From: Pseudocercospora fijiensis CIRAD86 | Taxonomy: Eukaryota > Ascomycota > Dothideomycetes > Mycosphaerellales > Mycosphaerellaceae | DNA: 64,000 bases | Assembly: GCF_000340215.1 (NCBI RefSeq) | Contig: NW_006921544.1 | Location: forward strand, 836,599-900,598 | Reading direction: 5' to 3' | In this document: positions 1 through 10,350 of the stretch, in pieces | Layout of the letters: every line of letters starts with the position of its first letter | How positions within the stretch are numbered: position 1 is the first letter of the stretch | Notes under the pieces: generated by a model | Database searches by the model: none | What the model was told of the DNA's origin: nothing | The model's input: only the letters and a program-made list of their open reading frames with translations | Position numbers and translations under genes: made by a program

Positions 1-1000
1 CCGCCTCTTACCTATTTATACCTACTTCGAATAAGAGTAAGAAGCTTAGCGACCCCGAACGCTTTACTAGTAAGTGTAAAGTATACGAGGAATTTAAGAT
101 ATAAATTAAGATCCGCTTTCTCGCTAACGCCGACTACTATCCGACTAAAGCTTTAAAGACCGGATTTATATTCTCTCTACTTAGTAGCTCCGCCCTCGAT
201 TCCTACCGTAGCCTCTTAGAAAATATAGAAACTACTACGACGACTAGTATCTAGAAGGCCTTCGACGCTAGTTTCGGCGACCTAGACCGTAAGCAAACTA
301 CGCGCCTAAACTTAGATAAACTTAAGTAAGCAAACAAGACCTACTAAGAGTACTATACCCCCTTTTAATACGAGATTCGGTACGCCGAATATCTCCCGGA
401 CGTCGCTAAGTAGATCTTAGTACGCGGTCTTAGCGAAGAAATAATACTATAAGTCCGCGATAAAGATATAGAGACTCTAGATATTACCGAACTATATACC
501 TTACTTACGCGTATCGATAATACGACTCGAAACTTCGCGAAAATTATCGCTAACTATAGGGGCGCCTATACGAATACCGGCCGCTTTACGTCGCTATTTG
601 CTATACTACCGTCGAAGTTATAGATAGCTTAGACGCCGGCTTTAGTACTAGCTCCTACTATAGCCCTAATACCGCTAGGCGCTTAGCCTACCGCCGAACC
701 GATAGATTTAAGCGCTGCTTCGCTCGGCGCCTGTCTATACGCGCCCCTAGTAAATAGTAAGCTTTCGGAAGAAGAGAAGTAGCGTCGCTATATAGTAGGA
801 GAATATATCTACTACAGAGTAAAAGGATATATTGCTCGCCTCTACCTGTCTCTCGTCGGCTAGCTAAATACGCTAACGATATAGCGAGTCGCCGCCGCGA
901 ATATTACGACTCTAGATACGCCTTTACTAGCTAGTATTACTCCGAGCGGCTAGAGAAAAGCTTAAACCTTATATATAGTCGCTTATAAGGTTTATTCGTT
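1..1000 (+). pseudogene. Gypsy-1 gag remnant with a destroyed zinc knuckle
   Basis: Gag forms the capsid-like particle and binds element RNA. The frame is legible from the first bases, with a helix-rich segment around 20-560 beginning near NKSKKLSDPERFTSKCK. A nucleocapsid zinc knuckle follows at 804-845, read as YIYYRVKGYIARLY. Aligned to the CX2CX4HX4C pattern, all four metal ligands are Tyr. TGY to TAY and CAY to TAY are exactly what RIP does. In-frame TAG/TAA sit at expected Gln/Trp positions. The start codon is outside the window. The family call is firm from the pol that follows; the gag boundaries are approximate. Confidence 0.8.
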
Positions 1001-1049
1001 CTAAAACTAAGAGTATCTACTACTACCTTCCCTTTCTCTAGCTTAGCTA

Positions 1050-4000
1050 TAGAGAAAGAGTTAGTTTACTAGCCTTTCGTAGTAGAGACGTTAATAGGAA
1101 ACTAAAAGAAATTATTAAAAACTATAGCTCTTATTAATAACGGCGTAACTAGCTACTCGTTTATAGATTACGACTATACGAGAGAGCTCGGCTTAACGTT
1201 CTAAGACCTTACGTACGCTCGGGAGTTAGAAATGTTTAATAGTACGACCGCCGCCGCCGGTAAGGTAACCTAGATCTACTACTTATCTATTACTATCGAC
1301 CTATATACCGAATATATTATATTCTTTCTTACGAAACTCCCGAATACTTATCCTATTATTCTTAGTCTTCCTTAGCTTAAAAAGTATATCCCGGTTATCG
1401 ACTAGGCCTCCGAATCTCTATTCTTTATAAGTAAGTATTATATAGAGTACTACTTTAGCGAATTTAGTTCTATTCCCGATACTCCCCGAGATCGTACCGT
1501 ATTCGCTATTAGCGCGGCTACCTTCTCGTATCTTACCCGCGATAAACGTACCTAAGTCTTCGCTATAATAATATAAGATATCGAGAAGGCTATCTAAAAG
1601 TTCGACGAAGAACTAACGGATCTAAGAACGAAACTACCGAAGGAGTATTAGTACCGACTCTACTAGTTTTCGAAGAAGAACGCCGATATTCTACTATCGT
1701 ACTAGCTAGGTATCGACTATAAAATCGAGCTAATTAACGGTAAACCGCCGCCGTATAGTCCTCTCTACTTAATATTTCGAAATAAGCTCCTTATATTAAA
1801 GAAATACCTAGAAGATAACTTATAAAAGGGCTATATCCGCTCTAGTTCTTCTAAAGCGGCCGTACTAGTTATATTTGCTTAGAAACCCGGTAGAGGTCTC
1901 CGCTTCTACGTAGACTGCCGGGGCCTTAACGCGTTAACGAAAAAGAACCGCTACCTAATTCCTTTCGTAAACGAAACGTTCGAACGTCTTTCGAAAGCCC
2001 GCTAGTTTACTAAGCTCGACGTAATCGCTATCTTTAACGCGATCTATATTACCGAGGGAGACGAATAGTTAATAGCCTTCCGAACCCGTTACGGCCTTTT
2101 CAAATACCTAGTCTTACCGTTCGGACTCTATAACGGACCTAGTATATTCTAATTATATATTAATAATACGCTTAAAGAATTCTTAGATGCCTTCGTCTCG
2201 GTATATATAGATAATATCTTAATTTATAGCAAAACGAAAGTAGAATGCTACGAATATATCGAAAGGTACTTTAGAAACTCGAAGAAGCTAGACTATATAT
2301 CGATATCGATAAATACGAATTCTATAAGTAAGAGGTAAAATTCCTCGGCCTTATTATCTCTTTAGAAGGTATTCGAATAGATCCCGGTAAAATCGAAGCT
2401 ATTCTAAACTAGGGAGTAATAGGAAACGTAAAAGAAGTCTAAGGCTTCTTCGGTTTCGCTAATTTCTACCGGAGATTTATACGGAACTTTAGCGGAATCG
2501 CCCGTCTACTTACGGTATTTATATAGAAAGACGTTAAATTAAACTAGTCTCCGGCCTATTAAGAAGCCTTCGACTAGTTACGGTAAAGTTTTACGACCGT
2601 ACCGATCCTATAGTACTTCGACTTTAATAAAGAAACGCGTTTAGAAACCGATACTTCTAACGGTACGACTAGCGCCGTTCTCCTTTAATAAACGACCCTA
2701 GAAGATATATAGCTACTTATAGCCTATCTTTTTAAGAAAATATCCTCCGCGGAATATAATTACGATATCTACGATAAGGAACTCCTTATAATCGTTAAGG
2801 CCTTCGAAGAATAGCGCCCGGAGCTCGAAGGTTCTAAATCGCCGATCTAGGTTAGCTTAGATTATAAGAATCTCGTCTACTTTCTTAAAAGCAAAATCCT
2901 TAGTTATAGGTAGGTACGCTAGAGTAAGTTTCTTTCCCGGTTTAACTTCGTTATTTAGTATACGCCCGGTAAAGCAAACTTATAGACCGACGCCCTTATA
3001 AGGCGTAATAGAGACTCGCTTTTAGATCGAGGCCTATAGCGCGAAGAATAGTCTATCCTTAAAGAGTATAACCTAAGCTAGGAACTATATAAACTCCTCG
3101 GAGACGATATTACCGGCTAAGAGCCTCTCGTAGTATCCTTTATACTAATAGCCGCTCCCGCCTTTCTTAGAGATAACGATAGCTTAGACGACGAAGATAC
3201 GAGTTTAGAAAACTCGGATAGCGACTAGGAAAGCGAAGAAGAAGTATAGTACCTCCTCGAACCTATCTAACTCGAGTAGTAGCTTACGATAGCGTACGCC
3301 GAAGACGCTTTTACTAAAGGCCTAATTTACGCTTTATAGAACGAAGAATAGTTATATAAGAGTATTTCTCTCTTAGAGTATAAGCTCCGTAGAACTCTAT
3401 CCTAAGCGCCCTATATAACGTTTAGGAATGCCCTCTACGTCCCGGATTTCGAGGATTTACGCGATTAGATTATACGTTCCGCTTAGAACCCTCTCGGAAT
3501 AGTATATCCTAGTCGAGCTAAGATATTATCTTAGCTCCGGAAGTAGTACTACTAGCCTAATTTATACCGAGATATCGATCGATTCGTTAAGAGCTAGATA
3601 GTATACCGTAGAGCGAAAGTAGATACGCGTAAGCCGTAAGGGCTACTAAAACCTCTTAAAATCCCTCTACGGCTATAGCAATATATTTTAATAGATTTTA
3701 TTATAGGCCTACCGAAAGGATCCGACTTTAACGGCCTCTAGTTTTAAGATATACTAGTCGTAGTTTGCCGCCTTACTAAATATAAGAAGGTATTAAATGC
3801 CTATAGCCTAACCGTAAAGAATATAGCTTAGGTCTTCTACCGAGATATATAGAAAGATATAGGTCTACCTAAATTAATTATATCTAATCGCGGCCCGAAT
3901 TTCGTTACCCGTTTCTAGAAGCGCCTCTACGAACGATTAAAAATTTAAGCGCGCCTTTTAACGGCTTACTACCCGTAGACCGACGGATAAACCGAACGGG

Positions 4001-4960
4001 CTAACGCTTAGATCGAGTAAATTATTAAGTACTTCTATAATTACTACTAAGATAACTAGCTAAGATTAACGCCTTCTATTAAATTTACTATTAATAATTA
4101 GGAGTTAGCTATAACTTAGACTACGCCCTTCTACGCTTCGACTAGGTTTTACCCTCGAACTAGTATAGAACTAGTAGAAATCGAACTAGAGCTCCTAATA
4201 AACGATCCGGAAAGAGACGCCGATACCTTCGCTTTTTAGATAGCCTAGACCTACTAAGAGCTCTAAGACGAGATAAGGTATACCTAGGAAGTATACGAGT
4301 ACTACGCTAATTAGCGTAGACGCGCCGCGCTAGATTACTAAGTTAGAGATTACGTTTCCCTCGACTTACGGTATATTCGAACTAACCGACCTTCGAAAAA
4401 GCTCGACTAGAAAAATCTAGGACCCTTCCGAATTATAAAAAAAGTCGGTACGTACGTATACGAACTAGATCTCCCCGAAAATCCTAATATTTACCCGGTT
4501 AAATACGTTATTAACCTAAGAACCGCCGGAGAAATCGCGGACCCTAAAGATATTCCGCTAATTTTAGAAGCTACCGAAGCTACTAATTAAACCGAAGATA
4601 AACTAGAATCTACCTTAGGTATAGTACGGGCAATTATCGGATAGAGCTTTAGTAATACAAACTTCGGTAATCTTAACCCTCCCGGTCCGTAGGGAGAGAT
4701 ATAGTAGGAGGGGTACTTAGACGAAGATACGACCTAGGAACCTCTACGCTATATTATCTTTATCCGCGAAGTAATCGAAGAATTCCTACGAGATTATACC
4801 GAGTATACGACGATAGAAGGAGCTATCCCGGAATACTTTCTCTAAGAAGTATACGAATAGAATTTAGAATAAGGTCTCCGACCTAAACTAGGGTAAGAAT
4901 ACTAGTACCTATTATATACGGACCTCCTTTAGCGTCGTAGGAACTTCGCGTAAAACGAGG
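1050..4960 (+). pseudogene. Gypsy-1 pol remnant (protease, RT, RNase H, integrase)
   Basis: Pol copies element RNA into DNA and integrates it. A protease-like segment lies around 1110-1420. RT covers about 1690-2330, with DYKIELINGKPPPYSPLY at the start, then FTKLDVIAIFNAIYI, and the YxDD box as YIDN near 2205, so one catalytic Asp is lost. The frame shifts by one base near 2250-2262 before the segment LEEARLYIDIDKYEFYK. RNase H follows (LETDTSNGTTSAVL, about 2640), then the integrase core: Asp in LIDFIIGLP (about 3690), the second Asp changed to Asn in ISNRGPNF (about 3885), and Glu kept in TERANA. The integrase C-terminus is LGPFRIIKKVGTYVYELDLP (about 4415). About 130 residues without a recognised domain follow up to a poly-G polypurine tract. 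Confidence 0.92.
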
Positions 4961-4969
4961 GGGGGGGGC

Positions 4970-5676
4970 TACTATTATAGTAGCTACCTAGAAAGTACCG
5001 ACAAGTCCTATAAGCTAGCCGCTATACTATAAAGTAATATCGGATTTAAGTTACCTTAGTAGTAGGGGCCCCTAGCGAAGTAGGTCGCCTAGTTAGCCGC
5101 CTACTTAGCCGTATAACGTAACGTCTTAGGGACTCCCGTAGAGGCCGTATATAGTAGAATACTACGTTATATACTAATATACAAACGACGGGACTATACT
5201 AAACTACGCGTATATATATACGGACGATAGTAAGCGAGATATATAGAGTCGTAGGATAGATCCGAGTAGTAGGAAGGAACCGCAAGATAGGGAAGAGCTA
5301 GGAGAAACATATTTGCTTAAGAGCGGTTAAACGAGTTCGTATACGCGCGCCGCGTAAGTTAGCTAGAAGATAAAGGCGCTACGAGATAGCGGATAAGCGG
5401 GATATACGCGTATATACTTAGCGCGTAGGGAAGGACCTAAAAGCAGAGGTTTACTAAGAAGTTAGTAAGTAGGATATATATACTTACGCTTACGCGTCGG
5501 ACGCGCTAGACGCCCGTAGAGCGGGATACTAAGGAAGGGGCTCTCCCTCTAAGGTACCCTTCTTCCTTTCTTCGTAGTTCGTCTTATATAGATAGTAGCT
5601 ATATTAATTTAGTACTCCCTTTAGTTTAGTTTAAAGTTTTGTATATATTCTTACTACTTAGCCTCTAACCCTTATA
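4970..5676 (+). repeat. Gypsy-1 3' LTR
   Basis: The LTR begins TACTATTATAGTAGC immediately after a run of G that serves as polypurine tract, and ends near CCTCTAACCCTTATA. Both limits come from comparison with 27194-27860, where the same block stands between a GGAGGG tract and unrelated flank. Length is about 707 bp. The usual TG...CA ends appear as TA...TA, as expected after RIP. The partner 5' LTR is not in the window, so the target duplication cannot be tested. Confidence 0.75.
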
Positions 5677-5764
5677 GTATCTAGATACTACGGCTAGTTA
5701 CTAGTAGTATCCTCTTATTCTATTACCTCGGTTTCGATCTCCTCTACTATACTTCTATCTTACG
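5677..5764. other. Short spacer between Gypsy-1 and the Helitron frame
   Basis: No feature is recognised. It probably belongs to the Helitron that Gypsy-1 truncates on this side. Confidence 0.4.
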
Positions 5765-7270
5765 GGAGCTAGGATAGTAGGCTAGGATCGATTTCGAGAT
5801 CCGAGTATCTAGGATAATTGTCCTTTAGATACTCTAACTATAATCTAATCTACTCTCGACGAACGCGAAATTCGCGATTAAAGAATACGATCTTATTAGT
5901 ATTTAGATTCCGAGGCCTAAGTAAAAGTATATCTACCTCGATAGGTAGGCGAGGTAGTTTATTATAAACTAGTAGTAAATCGCGAAGAAAGTAAGCGACG
6001 TATCCGCGATACTTATACTACTAGCCTCGGATAGTAAATATATTAACGGTAGTATAGACTCTAGCGATTAAGAGCTATTCTATATCGCTTAGCCGAGGGA
6101 GATAGTCTAGTATCTCGCCGGGATCTATATTATTTGCCTAAGAAAACGGCGGAATCCGAGGGGATCGGACTTTATTACCTATAGGTAGGAAGTATAAGCC
6201 CCTATAGTACGATCTACCTTAAGATCTAACTATCGGCGGGGATATACCCGATACTATCTCTAAGATATAGAATCTACTTCCCGACTAAAGCGGATATAGC
6301 GTTTAAAGTTAGTCGTAGAGAGAGCGGGTCTCGTACGACGTTAACTAAAAGTTTCGGTATTCTTTATACTAAGATTTCTATCGAATCCTTCTCCTAGTAA
6401 TTAACTTTGTCCCTAGTTATTATTAAGGGAACGCCGATTTATCCGACTTCTCGAGGCGGTAGAAGCTCTACTAGAGCTTAGGATTAGGCTTAGAAATACG
6501 CCGTACTCGCGGTAGTACTTAAACTTAAGACTATCGGCTCGAAAGTTAAACCGAGTAATAAAGTAGGAGCCTCGTTTATACTATTTAAGCTCGGTAGCGA
6601 GAGTAGAGATACCGGGATTAGAACAATACAAATAGAGTGTCGAGTTAACTACCCGGCATTCCCTATATAGCTATAGTATTCTATAACTACTATAAATAAA
6701 AGACTTAACGTCTCGAGTAAGTAGAGGGGCCCTAGTAGACCGTAGCGCCCGATTTACGTGCTCTTTTCGAGCGATAGCCCTCCTTTATTCCCGTTCTAAA
6801 GAAGTCTCTTCTCGGCTACGTCGGTACCGATTAGGGGCCTTACCCTTAATTATAGGGCTAGGCGAGCGCCGAGACCGTCGTCTTTTAGTAGCTAGTTTAT
6901 CGCGGTATTATACGTAGGTCTTATAAGCTAGTAGACGGCCTCGCCGTTTAAAATTAGCCTACGGATAGTACGATTTATACCTCGAATATTTCTAGTTTAG
7001 TTAACTTTAATTTAACCTTTACGTAGAAGCTATTATAAAGTCCTACCTAGTTTCCCTTAGTAGTAGGGTTTTTAAAGGTATACTCCTTAGTAGGCTAGAG
7101 TAAGTACTTATAAGAGTTAAGGAACTTAAGATACTACTCTCCTATATATATCCTCCGAATATACTAGAATACGATTTCTATATAAGGCGGTTCCGCTCCT
7201 AAAGTAGGTCCGCTAGCTAGCTACTTTTATATAGGAAACCCTAAATTCGGGGGCGACCCTACCTCGCGAG
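5765..7270 (-). pseudogene. Helitron Rep/helicase remnant, N-terminal part with a DUF6570-type domain
   Basis: Helitron proteins are rolling-circle replicases of the HUH type fused to a Pif1-like helicase, often preceded by a DUF6570-type region. On the minus strand from about 6230 to 5765 the frame reads segments such as KVRSPRIPPFS, DPGEILDYLPRLSDIE, LLIARVYTTVNIFTIRG, KYRGYVAYFLRD, LPRLPIEVDILLLRPRN, FFNREFRVRRE and IDPSLLS. This order matches the Helitron-associated region of fungal elements as I know it. The HUH Rep and helicase parts would lie beyond 5765 but the sequence is cut there by the Gypsy-1 LTR. From 6240 to 7270 the frame is uncertain; DGLGARLAL and GTDVAEKRLL are readable but unplaced. 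Confidence 0.65.
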
Positions 7271-7487
7271 TATTCTTAAAAGGCGCGCAACTCGTAGACT
7301 TAGCGAAACTTATATATCTAGTATAAAAAGAAAGTCCTTATACCTACTAGACGCTTTATAGCCTTACTATCGCCCCCCTCCCTCTAATTAGGCTAATACT
7401 TAGTACCCTATAGGCTATTATATAGGGGCGCCCTTAGACTAGATAGCTATAGAATACGAAGTATCCTATATATATCTCGATATATAC
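7271..7487. other. Unassigned interval
   Basis: I see no motif or repeat here. It may be the upstream end of the Helitron remnant. Confidence 0.3.
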
Positions 7488-7925
7488 TAATCCGATTTCG
7501 ATAAAAACTATACCGTTAGAACCGCGTAGGTTAGTTCTATAGAATGTAAAATTTTTATATAAATCGACGACCTCTGAATTTAGTATTAGCTAGTATTAGC
7601 TAGTATTAGCTCCTACTTCGGCGGTTAATATCTTAATAAATATTAATCTAATTTCGATAAAAAGTCTACCGTTAGAACCGCGCGGGTCGGTTCTATAGAA
7701 CGTGAAATTCTTCTATAAATCGACAACCTCTAAATTTAGTATTAGCTAGTATTAGCTAGTATTAGCTCCTACTTCGGCGGTTAATATCTTAATCAATATT
7801 AATCCGATTTCGATAAAAACTATAGCGTTAGAACCGCGCGCGTCGGTTCTATAGAACGTGAAATTTTTATATAAATCGACGACCTTCGAATTTAGTATTA
7901 GCTAGTATTAGCTAGTATTAAAACT
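7488..7925. repeat. Tandem repeat, 156-bp period, about 2.8 units with an inner 10-bp repeat
   Basis: Units start at 7488, 7644 and 7800 with TAATCCGATTTCG or close variants, giving an exact period of 156 bp. Each contains TCGATAAAAA, a TAGAACCGCG segment, an ATAGAACGTGAAATTTTTAT-like stretch, and three head-to-tail copies of TAGTATTAGC. The third unit breaks off after the inner repeats. Differences between units include both RIP-type and other changes. Confidence 0.93.
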
Positions 7926-8160
7926 TTTAGTAGGGCAAGTTAAATTCTACGTAAAACTTTTATTAAGTCGGTAGGTTATTTAGAAGAGTCTATCGTTCAG
8001 GTATATTAAAGTATACGTTAACTTTAACGCGGTATTCCTTACTATACTCGAAGAAGTGCGGGGTAAGTTAAATTCTACGTAAACTTTAGCGCGGTATTAC
8101 TTCTACGGCGTACGATACCTAGAGCAACGCGGGGTAAGTTAAATTCTATATTAACTTTAA
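7926..8160. repeat. Degenerate direct repeats around GTAAGTTAAATTCTACGTAA
   Basis: Copies of the phrase occur near 7934, 8063 and 8131, each preceded by GGG and followed by an ACTTTAGCGCGGTATT-like tail in at least two cases. Spacing is irregular (about 130 and 68 bp). This may be the decayed end of an element; no ends or duplications could be fixed. Confidence 0.65.
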
Positions 8161-8279
8161 TAGTATAATTAGCTCTATAAAAATTCTTAGCTAATTATTC
8201 GGGTCTTAGCGGATAACTTAGAGTTTCGCGCGCGAGGGCGCGGCCTTAGATTAGTAGCAAGCTACTAATTATAGACGTA

Positions 8280-8545
8280 GAAAAGTATAGAGAGAATATA
8301 AATACGGCCTCCTAGAACTACTACTAGTACCGGATCGTTTCTTCTAGGAAATCTTAATAGACTTTATAACTAATCTACCGGAGATCGACAGGAACTACTA
8401 CCTATAGATAATTAAGGACCGCCTTAGTAAGTAGATTGCCCTTATCGGTACTCCCTCTATAAAAGCGGAGGAATACGCGGTTTTATTCCTAAAATACTAG
8501 GTTAGGTATTATAGACTACCCCGAGCTATTACTAGGGATAATAAG
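8280..8545 (+). pseudogene. Integrase core fragment of an unrelated Gypsy element
   Basis: The plus frame reads REYKYGLLELLLVPDRFF, ILIDFITNLPEIDRNYYL, IIKDRLSK, AEEYAVLFLKY and YRLPRAITRDN. This is the Gypsy integrase pattern from the linker after the HHCC finger to just before the second catalytic residue, with the first Asp in IDFI. It is a different family from Gypsy-1, A, D and E. It stops abruptly near 8545, where sequence matching the gag of element C begins, so it was joined to element A by insertion or recombination. The 8161-8279 stretch before it shows nothing recognisable. Confidence 0.82.
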
Positions 8546-10350
8546 GAAATTAGGCGGCGACTAGTTAATATAAACGCTACCTAACTAGGAGAGCCTCCTA
8601 CGTCCTCTACGCTAGAGGCACTCTATAATATCCTTATAAAGATAATAGAGAAGTAAACTAAGCTTCTCCGTTAAAACAGGCGTCGCCTACTAGAGCGAGG
8701 AAGCGGTAGAACCCCTTTATTCGAAGGGTAGAACGCTATAGTATATATAGAGCGTTTTAAGGATAGCTTAGTTAAGTACGAGCTCGATAGAGAATCCGAC
8801 TAGTAAAAGATCCGGTCCCTTACGAGGACTACTACTACTAAGCTTTACCGAACCCTTAGAACCCTAGTTAGCTACCTAGAAAAGGATAATAAGTCTAATA
8901 CCGACTAGGAGACCTTTCAGTAGGCCTTTCTAAGAGATTATCGGGAGCGCGATAGCCGTCGTATTAAAGGTAGTCGCGCGTAGCTCGAGGCCCTCTATTT
9001 AGTAAGGCGCACTAGGGATAACGACCTAAAGGAGTATATCCGCGAATTTGTTAAGTTAGCGGACGGTATCGACTAGAAGGACCTCGAAAATTCTTAGAGA
9101 ACGAGGCTACTCCTCTAGGGATTGCCGTAGCCTACGGCTTAGCGTATCTTCCGTCGCTATAAGCTTAGCGAGGCCGATCCTAAGAGCTTTAGGAGGTATA
9201 AAGAGGTCCTAGTATATATTAAGGCTAATATTAATAGCTCCGCCGATACGAGGAAGTTTATCTACGGCGAAGATAGGAATAACCTAGTTTAGGTTAGGAA
9301 CGAAGCTATAGGAAGTAGGGGACCTAAGTTCCTTCCTAAATCGCAAAGCGGTCCTAAGGCCGTAACGCCTACTATTACTAAGCACTCTTAGGACGTTGCG
9401 GACTTAGCTGAATCCTTAGCCTAGCTTAACCCTAATACGAAAGTATTATAGCGAGTTAGGGAGGTTATTAATACTAGTATACTAGGGGATATACTACTAG
9501 TCTACTAGGTTTCTAATCCTAACTACCCTAAAGCCCCTTTAGTTAATATCTACGCTATATAGAAGATCTATTCTAACTTAGATAGTAAGTGCTAGATACA
9601 TAGCGGGTTTAAATATATCTAATTAGCCTACTCTATCTAGAAAGAGCTTCTTAATAGGAAGCTTGTTATATAAGTTAATAGTCGGTTCTACTATATAGAG
9701 ACCGGCGATAAGATTAACTTCGAATAGGATCGGAGAGCCCTAAAGCTACCTTAACTAAGGAACCGTCTAGAAAAGAAGTATAGCGGCAAGATCGAGTTTA
9801 AGGAGGCTAGGAATAGTACCCTCGCCGCTATTACTAAACGAGAAACTTAGAAGGTTAGGGCTAAACAGGTTAAGGAGCGAAGTAGTAATAGTACTACTAA
9901 GGCCGTTAAAGTTAACTTTGTTTCTTAGGACCCGGACTTAGTCGCTAATATTTACGCGGTTACTAAGAATAGTATAGATGTCTACGCTACTATAAGGTTC
10001 TAAACCTAGTCCTAAAGTAAGGGTAAGAGCCCGTAGAATCCTACCCGCCCTAGTACGGCAGCCCCTACTAGGGTACTAAAGAATAAGGCGGCCGATAAGG
10101 CTAAGTAATAGCGAGAGTTAACCGCTAAAACTAAGACTCTCTAGATAGCTAGAGACCGCGCTACCCGAGCTAGTACTATATCTACGGAGAGCCTAGCTAT
10201 CCTAGAGACTCTAGAGGTTAATATAGAAGATAATACTACCGATATTAGTAGTACCCTAGGTCTAGCTAACCTACCGGCCTATAAGCGGAAGTTAGCCGAC
10301 CCTAAGAGCTTTCGCTTTAATAGGTATATAAAGAAGTATAGTGCTAGCGC
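8546..10350 (+). pseudogene. Element A gag remnant
   Basis: The frame is shared with element C (about 23230 to 21440, minus). Readable segments include LFEG then NAIVYIERFKDSLVKYELDRES, ALYLVRRTRDNDLKEYIREF, FRRYKLSEADPKSFRRYKEV, and a segment near 9590-9631 with the spacing C-x2-H-x4-Y-x4-Y (C-x2-Y-x4-Y-x4-Y in C), which would be a CX2HX4HX4C zinc knuckle variant before RIP. A basic, Ser/Thr/Ala-rich segment follows (about 9990-10200). No stop is seen between gag and pol, so one long polyprotein is likely. The true start lies left of the junction and is missing. Confidence 0.75.

Larger units (their letters stand above)
1..5676 (+). mobile_element. Ty3/Gypsy LTR retrotransposon, RIP-mutated copy 1 (Gypsy-1), 5' end outside window
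   Basis: The order gag, protease, reverse transcriptase, RNase H, integrase, 3' LTR on the plus strand is that of a Ty3/Gypsy element. The 5' LTR would lie left of position 1. The same sequence from the RT active site to the LTR end recurs at 24447-27860, which sets the right end at about 5676, where the two copies stop matching. The copy is dead: the frame is full of TAG/TAA in place of Gln and Trp codons. Confidence 0.93.
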
